A stretch of DNA of 64,000 bases, taken from JAWCQZ01 sp038869515 [NCBI: Halobacteria archaeon] (GTDB taxonomy: Archaea > Halobacteriota > Syntropharchaeia > JACQPP01). The DNA lies in contig JAWCQZ010000008.1 of NCBI GenBank assembly GCA_038869515.1, forward strand, positions 1 through 64,000, in the 5' to 3' direction. The number at the start of each line of letters is the position of its first letter. Positions within the stretch are counted from its first letter, which is position 1. Made by a program: the position numbers and the translations under genes. Under the pieces are notes generated by a model. It was not told the DNA's origin and ran no database searches. It saw only the letters and a program-made list of their open reading frames with translations. This document shows, piece by piece, positions 54,338 through 62,506 of the stretch.

Positions 54338-54412
54338 GTTGACTGGCCGGAACGCGGCCGAAGGCCGCGGTCGGCAGGCCAGACGACGCGCTCGTCGCGT
54401 CGAAAGTCAAAC
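54338..54412 (-). ncRNA. Structured leader-like element before gatD
   Basis: Read on the minus strand, GTTTGACT (54412-54405) pairs with AGTCAAC (54344-54338), enclosing two hairpins: CGACGCG-ACGAG-CGCGTCG (54402-54384) and an extended stem whose tip is CGCGGCC-TTC-GGCCGCG (54369-54353), closed by a cUUCGg tetraloop. The last paired base is one nucleotide before the gatD ATG. This is a three-way-junction shape. It may be a leader controlling gatD translation; on the DNA level it may also mark a repeat. Confidence 0.4.
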
Positions 54413-54418
54413 TTTTCG

Positions 54419-55990
54419 TCATTTGAGAAGGGCCCGGACAGCGGCCCGGGTCTCCGCCCGTGCCGCCTCGATTCTCCGCTCCCTCTCGGAGACCCACTGC
54501 CGGTCGTCCCGGAGGGTCTCGCGGGCGGCCGCCACCGCGCGGCCCAACTCGGCGGGCGACGGGCCCCCGCGCCCCCGCGCCTCCACGGCCCCCCGGGGGT
54601 CGAGGCACCGCTCGAACTCCTTCGGGCCGAAGCCGGCCGACTTGAGGGGGCGGCCGGTGGCCTTCTTGAAGGCCGCCTCCAGGCGCGGGTAGGAGGGGGC
54701 GTGGCCGAGGGAGCCGACGATCCGGTGGGCCTGGCGGAAGGGGATCCCGGTGAGGTGGGCGAGGGTGTCGGCCACGTCGGTTGCGGTGGAGAAATCGGCC
54801 CCGGCCATCCTCTCCATGAGGCCCCTGCGGATGTCCATGGTCCGGACCATCTCCTCCATCGCCTCGAGGCAGCCCCGGGTCCCCCGGAGCGCCCGGAGGA
54901 GGAGCGGGGTCATCTCCTGGAGGTCCCGGTTGTAGGCGAGGGGGAGGTTCTTCGCCATCGCCGCCGCGGCGGTCAGGGCGCCGAGAGCGAGGCCGGCCCG
55001 GCCCCGGATGAGTTCGGCGGCGTCGGGATTACGCTTCTGGGGCATGATGGAGGAGCCGGTGGCCCAGCCCGGGGCGAGGACCACGAAGCCGAAGGCGGGG
55101 CTCGACCAGTTCACCAGTTCCTCGGCCATGCGGCTGAGGCGGACCATCAGCAGGGCCAAGGCCGCCAGGGCCTCCAGCAGGAAGTCCCGGTCCCCGGTGG
55201 CGTCCATGGAGTTCTCGAAGACCCCGTCGAACCCGAGCAGGCGGGCGGTGGTGTCGGAGTCCACCGGCCAGCGGGTCGAGGCGAGAGCGGCGGCTCCCAG
55301 GGGGGAGACATTGAGGCGGGGCCAGAGGTCGCGGAGGCGGGCGGTGTCCCGCCCGAGGCCCGCGGCGTGGGCGAGGAGGTGGTGGCCGAGGGTCGTGGGC
55401 TGGGCGGGCTGGAGGTGGGTGAAGCCGGGCATGAGGGTCCCCGCCTCCTCGGTGGCCCGCGCGACGAGGACGGCCCGGAGGTCGAGGAGCGCTCTGTGGA
55501 CGGCCAGAAGGTCGTCCCGGAGGGCGACGCGGATGCAGGTGGCCACCTCGTCGTTCCGGGAGCGGGCCGTGTGCATCCTGCCCCCGGCGGGGCCGATGCG
55601 CTCCGTCAACTCCGCCTCGATGGCGGTGTGGAGGTCCTCCCGCTCCTCGAGGCGGATTCCGGCGACCCCGTCCCTCTCGATCGAGTCGAGGCCCTGCAGA
55701 ATCCGGGCCGCCTCCGCCTTCGGGAGAATCCGCTGCTTCGCGAGCATGGCGACGTGGGCCCGGTCCACCCAGAGGTCGGCCGGGAAGAGCCAGGGGTCGG
55801 CCTCGAGGGAGCGGAGGAACGATTGGGGGGCGGCACGAAGTCCCGGGCCCCCCGGAAACCCTCCCGCCCCGTCGGCGCGGGCCTCAAACTTGCGTGCCTT
55901 CGGCACGCGTGGCAATCTGGGAGGCCCGCGCCGGCCCCATCGGGAACCCTCTCGTTTCGCCGGGACTTGCCATTTGCCGCTGCGGACCAT
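54419..55990 (-). CDS. argH: Argininosuccinate lyase
   Basis: A 523-residue lyase. HTARSRNDEVATC, TLMPGFTHLQPAQPTTLGHHLLA and the signature GSSIMPQKRNPD are present; it splits argininosuccinate into arginine and fumarate. The first 57 residues, rich in Pro, Arg and Gly, are longer than usual. A minus-strand box GTTTTTTC centred 27 bases upstream of ATG 55990 supports the long start; shorter GTG starts near 55885 exist. Confidence 0.93.
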   Translation of the reverse strand: MVRSGKWQVPAKREGSRWGRRGPPRLPRVPKARKFEARADGAGGFPGGPGLRAAPQSFLRSLEADPWLFPADLWVDRAHVAMLAKQRILPKAEAARILQGLDSIERDGVAGIRLEEREDLHTAIEAELTERIGPAGGRMHTARSRNDEVATCIRVALRDDLLAVHRALLDLRAVLVARATEEAGTLMPGFTHLQPAQPTTLGHHLLAHAAGLGRDTARLRDLWPRLNVSPLGAAALASTRWPVDSDTTARLLGFDGVFENSMDATGDRDFLLEALAALALLMVRLSRMAEELVNWSSPAFGFVVLAPGWATGSSIMPQKRNPDAAELIRGRAGLALGALTAAAAMAKNLPLAYNRDLQEMTPLLLRALRGTRGCLEAMEEMVRTMDIRRGLMERMAGADFSTATDVADTLAHLTGIPFRQAHRIVGSLGHAPSYPRLEAAFKKATGRPLKSAGFGPKEFERCLDPRGAVEARGRGGPSPAELGRAVAAARETLRDDRQWVSERERRIEAARAETRAAVRALLK

Positions 55991-56012
55991 AGAAGGGCCA
56001 CGCCCCTTCACC

Positions 56013-56020
56013 GAAAAAAC
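56013..56020 (-). promoter_or_regulatory. TATA-like box of argH
   Basis: On the minus strand GTTTTTTC lies 23-30 bases before the ATG at 55990. It sits inside a small hairpin (CCGAA/TTCGG, 56011-56026). Confidence 0.45.
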
Positions 56021-56173
56021 CTTCGGTTAGAACCCGTCGCAGCAAGGCGATTTTGCGGGGATGGGGGGGGCGCGTGCGTGATCGCCGGCGAAAACCGGGG
56101 TGGGGGGCGGGCTTGTGGACGGGGAGTCACGGCCAGCGACCCCCCGGGGCGGAGCCCCTCCCCCCGGCGACAG

Positions 56174-56247
56174 TGGGGGCGGTAGGATTTGAACCCACGA
56201 GAGGCGGGTCTGGAGCCCGCTGCCTTACCTGGCTAGGCAACACCCCC
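56174..56247 (-). tRNA. tRNA-Trp (CCA)
   Basis: On the minus strand: acceptor GGGGGTG/CGCCCCC with one G-U, anticodon arm GCGGG-CTCCAGA-CCCGC giving anticodon CCA, T arm GTGGG-TTCAAAT-CCTAC. The discriminator is A, and CCA is not encoded at the 3' end. Unlike many euryarchaeal tRNA-Trp genes it has no intron. A TGATAAGG box lies about 26-33 bases upstream. Confidence 0.9.
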
Positions 56248-56283
56248 GTTCACCCCTAGGAGGAGGTTGGGCCTTATCACCTT

Positions 56284-57426
56284 TCACCGGGAGGCGCGTC
56301 GGTGGAAGAGCCCCGACAAGGCGAGACCCCCCGCCGCCAGAAGGAATTCAAATCCCGGCGAGCGGGCCGGAGCGGAGGGGACCGGAGTGAACGAAGGAAA
56401 AACCCCGGGAGATGGAGCGGGGGTTGGAACGGAAGATGGCGAAGGGGGGCTGAGGTCCCACACGCGGAGGGTCCCGTCGTCGGAGGCCGAGGCCAGGCGG
56501 GTCCCCGAGGGGTTCCACGCGACCGACCGGACCGGCGCGGTGTGCCCGGTAAAGACGCGTTCGCCCTCGCCGGTGGAGACCCTCCAGACCCGAACCGTGC
56601 CGTCGTTGGACCCCGAGGCGAGCCGGGTTCCGGTCGGGCCCCACGCGACTGCGTTGACGACGCTGCTGTGACCGGCGAAGGTCCGGAACGGGGACCCCGA
56701 CGGAATTTCCCAGATGCGAATCTTGGCATCCTGCGAGCCGATGGCCACCAGGTTCGCAAGTGGACTCCAGGAGAGGGACTCCACGCTCGACAGGTCTCCG
56801 CTCAGATTCCGGAGGCGGGTCCCCGTGACCGGGTCCCAGACCCGAAGAGCGGGCTCATCCGACCCCGAGACGAGGAGGGCGCCGTCCGGACTCCAGGCCA
56901 CCTGGGTCACGTACTTCATGCTGTCCTTGAGTTCATGAACCGTGACGTTCGCGACAGGGTCCCAAATGCGGACGAACCCCACCACGACTGGGAAGAAGTC
57001 CCGGTTCGCACCGAAGGCGAGATGGGTCCCATTGGGGTTCCAGACGGGGGAGGTGACGGGGCCCGGATGGAGGCCGAGGTCGCCCACGGCAGCCCCGGTG
57101 TTCGGGTCCCATGCGCGGAGGGTCCCGTAGACCGGCGCGGCGCTCAGGTTGTTGGAGGCCGCTGCCAGTCGCTTGCCGTCGTGGCTCCAGGCGACGAACC
57201 CCACCGGACCCGCCCCTCCCGAGAGCACCTTCAAAGGCGCACCGGCGGTCGCGTCCCAAATCCGAACAACTCCGTCCACCGACCCGGAGGCGAGCCGGCT
57301 CCCGTCGGGGCTCCAAGCCACCGAGGAGGCGCCCCCTCCACCGGTTTGGATGACCCGTGGTTCCTGGCCCCAGGCAGGACCGGCCAGGAGGGATACCGCG
57401 AGGAGAACGACCCATAGGCTTCGCAT
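56284..57426 (-). CDS. Exported WD40-repeat protein with PGF-CTERM tail
   Basis: A 380-residue protein with a signal peptide (MRSLWVVLLAVSLLAGPAWG), about seven WD40 repeats (for example SVAWSPDGSRLASGS ... VVRIWDATAG and AVAWGPTGTRLASGS ... TVRVWRVSTG), a Pro/Ser stalk and the sorting tail SPGFEFLLAAGGL...HRRASR. It would present a WD40 propeller outside the cell, a rare placement in archaea but known for PGF-CTERM proteins. Partner unknown. Confidence 0.85.
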   Translation of the reverse strand: MRSLWVVLLAVSLLAGPAWGQEPRVIQTGGGGASSVAWSPDGSRLASGSVDGVVRIWDATAGAPLKVLSGGAGPVGFVAWSHDGKRLAAASNNLSAAPVYGTLRAWDPNTGAAVGDLGLHPGPVTSPVWNPNGTHLAFGANRDFFPVVVGFVRIWDPVANVTVHELKDSMKYVTQVAWSPDGALLVSGSDEPALRVWDPVTGTRLRNLSGDLSSVESLSWSPLANLVAIGSQDAKIRIWEIPSGSPFRTFAGHSSVVNAVAWGPTGTRLASGSNDGTVRVWRVSTGEGERVFTGHTAPVRSVAWNPSGTRLASASDDGTLRVWDLSPPSPSSVPTPAPSPGVFPSFTPVPSAPARSPGFEFLLAAGGLALSGLFHRRASR

Positions 57427-57445
57427 CCCCCGGGTGTTGTGGGAC

Positions 57446-57455
57446 GTTTTAAAAC
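57446..57455 (-). promoter_or_regulatory. TATA box of the WD40 gene
   Basis: GTTTTAAAAC, palindromic, is centred about 25 bases before the ATG at 57426 and is the strongest box in the gap. Confidence 0.55.
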
Positions 57456-57494
57456 CGTTGGGGCGGGAGGCTCTCGCCACGGAGGGGCCAAAGG

Positions 57495-57501
57495 GATTTA
57501 G
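57495..57501 (+). promoter_or_regulatory. TATA-like box
   Basis: ATTTAGA, 22-28 bases before the ATG at 57523, supports the small Cys-bearing gene. Confidence 0.35.
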
Positions 57502-57522
57502 AGCCCCGGGGAGAGGAGGGCC

Positions 57523-57708
57523 ATGGCCGCCTCCCGCCCCCCCTGGGCCTCCCCCGCCGCCGAACTGGCCGGCTCCCCCCTCTGGGAGCACCGGTGCGAC
57601 CCCTGCAAGGTGGTCGTGAAGCACTTCGGCCCCTGCGACGACACCTGCGCCCACGTGGCGGAGGCCCACGCGCCCCACGGGGCCCGCCACGGCCCGCTGA
57701 AAGGGTAG
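57523..57708 (+). CDS. Small Cys/His-containing protein
   Basis: A 61-residue protein with a C-x2-C ... C-x3-C core (CDPCKVVVKHFGPCDDTCAH) and flanking histidines, a plausible single zinc site. The first 20 residues are Pro/Ala-rich. It is followed four bases later by the thioesterase gene, so the two are likely cotranscribed. Role unknown. Confidence 0.55.
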   Translation: MAASRPPWASPAAELAGSPLWEHRCDPCKVVVKHFGPCDDTCAHVAEAHAPHGARHGPLKG

Positions 57709-57712
57709 GCAG

Positions 57713-58141
57713 ATGCCCCCGCCCCGGGACTACATCCGCCTGCTGCTCGAAGGGAAGGCCCCGCCCGCCCCCGTGATGAAACTGGTGGGCTTCTCCCTGA
57801 AGTCGGCCGAGCCGGGGCGGGCGGTGATGGAGTTCGAGGCCGACGAGCGCCACCACAACCCGGGCGGAACCCTCCACGGGGGAGTCCTCTGCGACGTGGC
57901 CGACGGCGCGATGGGGTTCGCCTTCGCCTCAACCCTGAAGGAGGGAGAGAACTTCACCACCGTGGAACTCAAAATCAACTTCCTGAAGGCGGTCAAGGAG
58001 GGAAAGCTGAAGGCCGAGGGGAGGGTGGTGAAGCGGGGGAAGACCTTGAGTTACATCGAAGCGGATGTGACCGATGAGGAGGGGGCCCTGATCGCGAAGG
58101 CGTCGAGCACCGTCATGGTCCTGCCGGGCGGGAGCAGATAG
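57713..58141 (+). CDS. PaaI-type hotdog thioesterase
   Basis: A 142-residue hotdog protein: HHNPGGTLHGGVLCDVADGAMG with the Asn and Asp of PaaI/YigI-type enzymes, and FTTVELKINFLKAVKEG. It hydrolyses acyl-CoA or aryl-CoA esters; the substrate is not known. Coupled to the small Cys protein upstream. Confidence 0.88.
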   Translation: MPPPRDYIRLLLEGKAPPAPVMKLVGFSLKSAEPGRAVMEFEADERHHNPGGTLHGGVLCDVADGAMGFAFASTLKEGENFTTVELKINFLKAVKEGKLKAEGRVVKRGKTLSYIEADVTDEEGALIAKASSTVMVLPGGSR

Positions 58142-58143
58142 GC

Positions 58144-58464
58144 TCAGGCCTGCCTGGGCGCGGCCCTTTCCCCGGCGCGCGGGCCCTGCGAGAAGCCGCA
58201 CTCGTGGCAGAACTTGGGGACCTCCTTCTCGAAGAGGGCGCCGCAGTGGAAGCACCGGGGGCGCAGGTCCCGGGTCCGCACCAGCCGCTCGCTGCAGTTT
58301 TCGCAGTAGCGCCCCCGGCCCGGGAGGCGGCAGGCGGCGCACCACCGCAGGTGGCGCTTCCGCCGCTCGACCGGCCAGTAGAGGAGGAGGATGAAAGCCA
58401 CGAAGGCGCCGAGGAACGCGAGCCAGAGGAGGCCCGCGAGACCGAGGGCCTGGAGGACGCCCAT
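58144..58464 (-). CDS. Membrane-anchored double zinc-ribbon protein
   Basis: A 106-residue protein: one membrane helix (about 8-30), then basic residues and two zinc ribbons (WCAACRL...YCENC and CFHCGAL...FCHECGF). Zinc-ribbon membrane proteins of this kind are frequent in archaea with unknown function. It starts 22 bases from the divergent gene at 58486. Confidence 0.75.
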   Translation of the reverse strand: MGVLQALGLAGLLWLAFLGAFVAFILLLYWPVERRKRHLRWCAACRLPGRGRYCENCSERLVRTRDLRPRCFHCGALFEKEVPKFCHECGFSQGPRAGERAAPRQA

Positions 58465-58485
58465 CTTCCCCGGGAGGGTCGCGGG

Positions 58486-58788
58486 ATGAAGGTTTTCCCC
58501 TACGACGTCCGCCGGGGACCGATGGAGAAGCCGGCACCCCGGAAGGTCCGCCCCGCCCGGGTCGCCGCGGGAGTCCCGGTCCCGCAGGAGGTCCGGGCGG
58601 AGCTGGAGTCCCTCGCGCGGAGGCACGGGCGCCCCCTCGAGACCGTGGAGGCCCGATTCCGCCACATGGAGGGCTACGACCTCATCCGGGAGCGGTTCCA
58701 GGGGCGGCCGGAGAGGGAGCGGTGGGACTACATCCTGCAGATTCTGGAGGAGCGGCTCAAGGACGAGGCCCCGGGGGCGCAAAGTTGA
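58486..58788 (+). CDS. Conserved hypothetical protein
   Basis: A 100-residue protein with a basic N-terminus and charged helices (VRAELESLARRHGRPLETVEARF, RWDYILQILEERLKDE). There is no domain match by eye. A start at ATG 58522 is equally possible because the GGTTTTCC patch at 58491-58498 lies 25-31 bases before it and could serve both divergent genes. Confidence 0.55.
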   Translation: MKVFPYDVRRGPMEKPAPRKVRPARVAAGVPVPQEVRAELESLARRHGRPLETVEARFRHMEGYDLIRERFQGRPERERWDYILQILEERLKDEAPGAQS

Positions 58789-58813
58789 AAAAGAGCCGCG
58801 CGCACGGCACTCC

Positions 58814-59260
58814 ATGCTGAAAGCGGGCGACAAGGCGCCGGAGCTTGCGGGCCTCGACCAAAACGGCCGGAAGATTTCGCTGGCAGGCAAGAAGGTCGTC
58901 CTCTACTTCTACCCCAAGGACGACACGCCGGGGTGCACCGTCGAGGCGTGCAACTTCCGGGACTCCAGCGACGAAATCCGCAAGCGGGGCTGGGAGGTCG
59001 TGGGGGTCTCGACCGACCCCGTGCTCTCCCACAAGAAGTTCGAGCAGAAATACCGCCTCAACTTCCCGCTCCTGGCAGACCCCGAGAAGGAACTGACATC
59101 GGAGTTCGGAGTCCTCGCCCCCCTGGGCTACGCCCAGCGCGCCACCTTCCTCGTCGGCGCCAACGGCCTCGTCCTGCACGTCTGGCCGAAGGTGAGCCCG
59201 AAGAGCCACGCCGCCGAGGTCATCGCAAAAATCGAGGAGCTCGACCGGACGGGAACGTAG
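58814..59260 (+). CDS. bcp: Peroxiredoxin of the Bcp/PrxQ type
   Basis: A 148-residue thioredoxin-fold peroxidase. The peroxidatic C41 and resolving C46 lie in TPGCTVEACNFRD, the C-x4-C of PrxQ. It reduces peroxides using a thioredoxin-like donor. The gene stands alone in the plus strand. Confidence 0.93.
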   Translation: MLKAGDKAPELAGLDQNGRKISLAGKKVVLYFYPKDDTPGCTVEACNFRDSSDEIRKRGWEVVGVSTDPVLSHKKFEQKYRLNFPLLADPEKELTSEFGVLAPLGYAQRATFLVGANGLVLHVWPKVSPKSHAAEVIAKIEELDRTGT

Positions 59261-60745
59261 TCACCCCCGCGCCGCGAGGATTTTGTCTGCGCATTCGAGC
59301 CCGCTCCGGGCCGCCATCTCGGTCCCGATGCCGCGTCCCCCGGCCGAGTCGCCCGCGAGGTAGAGCCCCTCCACAGGGGTCTCGTTCGGGAGCCGGTCCC
59401 GCCCCGCCTGGCCCACCAGGGGAGGGTTGCTGATGGGGGGCCCGCCCGCCTTGCCGAGGAAGCCGCCGTAGAACCGGGTCGAGGGGTCCCACATCCGCAT
59501 CACCTCGCGGGAGAGTCCCGGGAAGAGGCGGCGGAGGTAGGGCCAGGTCATCCCCCGGGCCCCCACGGCGAGGAGGATGTGGCGGCCCGGCGGGGCGAGG
59601 TCGGGGTCGAAGTGGGTCGGGAAGACCGCCCAGGCGATGCCGAAGCCGGCGTGCCCGAGAAGCCGGTTCAGCCAGAGCCGCCCCCGGGAGGCCGCCCCGC
59701 CATACCACCGCCCTTGGCCGCGCCGGGTCATCCGGGCGGCGAGGGCGGCCGGGAGGTGGCGGGATAGCCGCAGGAGCCTCTCCGCCCCCGGCGCATCGCC
59801 GGCCAGGTAGTTTTTCGCCTCCGCCACCCGCCCCCGGAGGGCGACGCGGAGCACCTCCCGGGTGTCGAAGTTGTAGGTGCGGACCGCGCGGACCCGCTCG
59901 AGGTAGTCGGCGGGGAAGCGCCCCTCCCCCGCGAGGCCGAAGACCGTCTCGCGGAGTCCAGCGGTGCTCACCACGACCGGCGCTTCCTCGAAGCCGCCGC
60001 GGGTCTCGACGCCCTCCACCCGGCCGCCGCGGATGCGGAGGAGGCCGGCCGGGGCGCGCGTCCGGACCTCGCCCCCCGACGCCTCCACCGCCCGCCCGAG
60101 CGCCTCCGGGATGGCCGAGGCGCCGCCCCGGACGTAGGAGAGGGATGAGTTCCGGAACACCTCCTGGTAGCACCGGATGAACTCGCCGGCCGCGACCTGC
60201 CCCGCCGCGGAGGTGGTGTAGAGGGTGGAGAGGATGGAGGGGACGAGGAGCGCGGGGGCCCCCACGGGATAGCGGCCGATGAAGGAGAGGAGGTCGGTCC
60301 GGTCGAGCCGGTCCAGCTCCTGCCCGGGCAGGGTCCACAAATCGCGGACCAGCGCCTCGTCCCCCGCCCCGAACTCAAGGCCGAAGGCGGCGTACATCCC
60401 CGCGAAGTCGCGCACCGCCTCCTCGACCCCGCGGCACCCGTAGCCCGGAACTTCCACCGAGGTCCGCCCCACCCGGAGCACGACATCCTCCCGGACGGCG
60501 GGGAGGAATTCGACCCGCTCCCCCGCCCGCCGCAGGGCCTCCCCCAGCACCCCCTTCTCCCCCGAGGCGAAGAGGTGGACGGCGACGTCGAACTGGAACC
60601 CCTCCCACTCCACGGCCGCGCAGGCGCCGCCAACGGCCGAGTTCTTCTCCAAGACGAGCACCTTCAGCCCCCCTCGAGCCAGAGCCGAGGCGGCGGCGAG
60701 GCCTCCGACGCCGGAGCCCAGGATGACCGCGTCCCACCGGCCCAT
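59261..60745 (-). CDS. Phytoene-desaturase-like FAD oxidoreductase
   Basis: A 494-residue protein. The FAD-binding start is DAVILGSGVGGLAAASALARGG and VLEKNSAVGGACA; the C-terminal FAD motif is GLYLAGDSAGGRGIGTEMAA. This is the COG1233 carotenoid isomerase/desaturase-like family, but the substrate could be an isoprenoid lipid (geranylgeranyl reductase-like reactions) or carotenoid. Start at 60745. Confidence 0.85.
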   Translation of the reverse strand: MGRWDAVILGSGVGGLAAASALARGGLKVLVLEKNSAVGGACAAVEWEGFQFDVAVHLFASGEKGVLGEALRRAGERVEFLPAVREDVVLRVGRTSVEVPGYGCRGVEEAVRDFAGMYAAFGLEFGAGDEALVRDLWTLPGQELDRLDRTDLLSFIGRYPVGAPALLVPSILSTLYTTSAAGQVAAGEFIRCYQEVFRNSSLSYVRGGASAIPEALGRAVEASGGEVRTRAPAGLLRIRGGRVEGVETRGGFEEAPVVVSTAGLRETVFGLAGEGRFPADYLERVRAVRTYNFDTREVLRVALRGRVAEAKNYLAGDAPGAERLLRLSRHLPAALAARMTRRGQGRWYGGAASRGRLWLNRLLGHAGFGIAWAVFPTHFDPDLAPPGRHILLAVGARGMTWPYLRRLFPGLSREVMRMWDPSTRFYGGFLGKAGGPPISNPPLVGQAGRDRLPNETPVEGLYLAGDSAGGRGIGTEMAARSGLECADKILAARG

Positions 60746-60800
60746 CTTCCTGGTGCGGAGCCTCCTGAAAGATGCGCTCTCCGGTCCCGGGCGGGCGCCC

Positions 60801-61241
60801 TCAGGCCTTGCCCTCTTCCTTGGGGACTCGGCCCGCCATCTCCTCGGCGAGGGCCAAGACGAGGGGGAGCGCCTCCTGCTCTCCCCGGCGCCGGTTCTTC
60901 CGGTAGGCCTCCAGGACCTCCGGGTGCTCCTCGATGCGGCTGCGCGCGATGGCCCGGAGGGGACCCGGGAGGATGCGGCGGGTCTCGGGGTACCTCTCCC
61001 GGACGCGGACCGCCATGAACCGGACCAGGCTCTCCTTGACGGCGTCCGCGGGGCCGGGGGCGGCGGGCTTCGGGGCATGGGCTCCCTCCCTGCGCGCCCC
61101 ACTCTCCCGGGGCTTGGAGGCCTTGGACCCCCCCTCCTCCCCCCTCCTCGCCGCGGCGGCTTTGGGGGCCTCGGGCTCGGCCTTGGCCGGAGCGGGCTCC
61201 GGGGCCTGGGCGGTCTCGGGCGGAGCGGGTCCCGGGCTCAT
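60801..61241 (-). CDS. Hypothetical protein coupled to the GPN GTPase
   Basis: A 146-residue protein. The N-terminal 65 residues are a Pro/Ala/Glu/Lys-rich, low-complexity region; the C-terminal 80 are helical and basic (VKESLVRFMAVRVRERYP, RSRIEEHPEVLEAYRKNRR). It overlaps the GPN gene stop by four bases. Position suggests a partner of the GPN GTPase. Confidence 0.5.
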   Translation of the reverse strand: MSPGPAPPETAQAPEPAPAKAEPEAPKAAAARRGEEGGSKASKPRESGARREGAHAPKPAAPGPADAVKESLVRFMAVRVRERYPETRRILPGPLRAIARSRIEEHPEVLEAYRKNRRRGEQEALPLVLALAEEMAGRVPKEEGKA

Positions 61242-61993
61242 TCGCGCACGATGTCCTCCCCCCCCATATAAATCTCCTGAACCGCGGTGTAGAGGTCGGC
61301 GGCTCCCTCGCCGGTGGCCCCCGAGACCGGGAGGGGCGCCCCGAAGGCTCCGATGGAGTCGAGGGCCTTGAACAGTTCGGTGCTCACCGCGCCCGCCCCC
61401 TCGAGGGCCTCCCGGAGCAGGTCGCCGTCGGCGGCCCACGATTCGATCCGCGCCCGCTCCTCGGGCTTGAGGAGGTCCGACTTCCCCAGGAGAGTCACCG
61501 AGGGGACGGCGAACCGGAACTGGACCGAGCAGGCGAGGAGGGCGAGGGAGACGAAGCCGGCGGGCTGGCGGGCGAGGAGGGGGTCGTAGAGGAACGCGAG
61601 GAGGTTGGGGCCCCCCAGCGCCTCGACGAGGAGGCGGGAGGACTCGCGGAAGGCGAAGAGCTCGATCTGCCCCGGGGTGTCCATGAGGAAGTAGTCGGCC
61701 CGGAGGGAGTCGAGTTCTCTCCGGATCTCCTCGGCGTGGAGGGCGATCATGTCGGCGGCGAGGATCTGCCCCCCGTTGGGGCCGACGCTGTAGCGGTTCA
61801 TCACGTCGGACAGCTTCACCCAGTCCCGCACATCCACGTCGGGGGTGTAGGGGAGTCGCTCCGCGCCCGGGTCGAGGTTCACGGTGAAGGCGGGATATTT
61901 CTGGGCGTCCATCCACTCCAGGAGCGCCTTCGTGAAGGTGGACTTCCCCGAGCCCGCGGTGCCGACGAGGTAGAGGCGGATGTTGTCCTCCAT
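61238..61993 (-). CDS. GPN-loop GTPase
   Basis: A 251-residue P-loop protein: GTAGSGKST (11-19), the insertion loop GPN at 71-73 (YSVGPNGG), MDTPGQIELF and LLGKSDLLK. GPN GTPases dimerise and assist assembly of RNA polymerase in eukaryotes; the archaeal role is thought similar. Divergent from the CBS gene. Confidence 0.93.
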   Translation of the reverse strand: MEDNIRLYLVGTAGSGKSTFTKALLEWMDAQKYPAFTVNLDPGAERLPYTPDVDVRDWVKLSDVMNRYSVGPNGGQILAADMIALHAEEIRRELDSLRADYFLMDTPGQIELFAFRESSRLLVEALGGPNLLAFLYDPLLARQPAGFVSLALLACSVQFRFAVPSVTLLGKSDLLKPEERARIESWAADGDLLREALEGAGAVSTELFKALDSIGAFGAPLPVSGATGEGAADLYTAVQEIYMGGEDIVRE

Positions 61994-62089
61994 CGCGGGA
62001 ATGCGTGCTGCCGTCAAAAGACCCTCGGTCCGCCCTCCCCAGCCCTGAATCCGGGGTCTCGCGATCCCCGGTTCCGGGCCCGCGTCAAG

Positions 62090-62096
62090 CCTAATA
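62090..62096 (+). promoter_or_regulatory. TATA-like box of the CBS gene
   Basis: CCTAATA lies 24-30 bases before the ATG at 62120. Confidence 0.4.
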
Positions 62097-62119
62097 GGGG
62101 TCGAGGCCCATGCCCTCCC

Positions 62120-62506
62120 ATGTCCAGAACCGTCCTCACGGCCCAGGATGTGATGGTCAAGGAGGTCTACACCATCGGCCCCAACCAGAAGGTCGCCCTC
62201 GCCCGGCTCCAGATGCTCCGCCATGGCGTCGGCGCCCTGCCGGTCCTCGACTCCGACGGCAGCCTGCTCGGCATCGTGACCCTCCGGGACATCGACCTCG
62301 CCGGGCACGACATCGGCGACATGCGCATCGAGGAACTGATGAGCCGCAACCTCGTCACCTGCTCCCCCGAGACCCCCCTCCGGCGCATCGCCGACGACAT
62401 GGTGAAGAGCGGCATCCAGCGCATCCCGGTGGTCAGCGGGCGCGGAAAACTGGTGGGGCTGGTGACCCAGACCACCCTCATCAAGGGGGCGCGGAACTAC
62501 CTGTGA
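62120..62506 (+). CDS. CBS-domain pair protein
   Basis: A 128-residue protein made of two CBS domains (DVMVKEVYTIGPNQKVALA and ELMSRNLVTCSPETPLRRIA), which bind adenine nucleotides as energy sensors. GTGA overlap joins it to the aminotransferase, which it may regulate. It could instead act free. Confidence 0.85.
   Translation: MSRTVLTAQDVMVKEVYTIGPNQKVALARLQMLRHGVGALPVLDSDGSLLGIVTLRDIDLAGHDIGDMRIEELMSRNLVTCSPETPLRRIADDMVKSGIQRIPVVSGRGKLVGLVTQTTLIKGARNYL

Noticed and set aside
62041-62075. CCGGGG/CCCCGG hairpin upstream of the GPN and CBS genes as a regulatory element
   Set aside because: Six-base GC arms are common by chance in this sequence, and nothing nearby supports a role.
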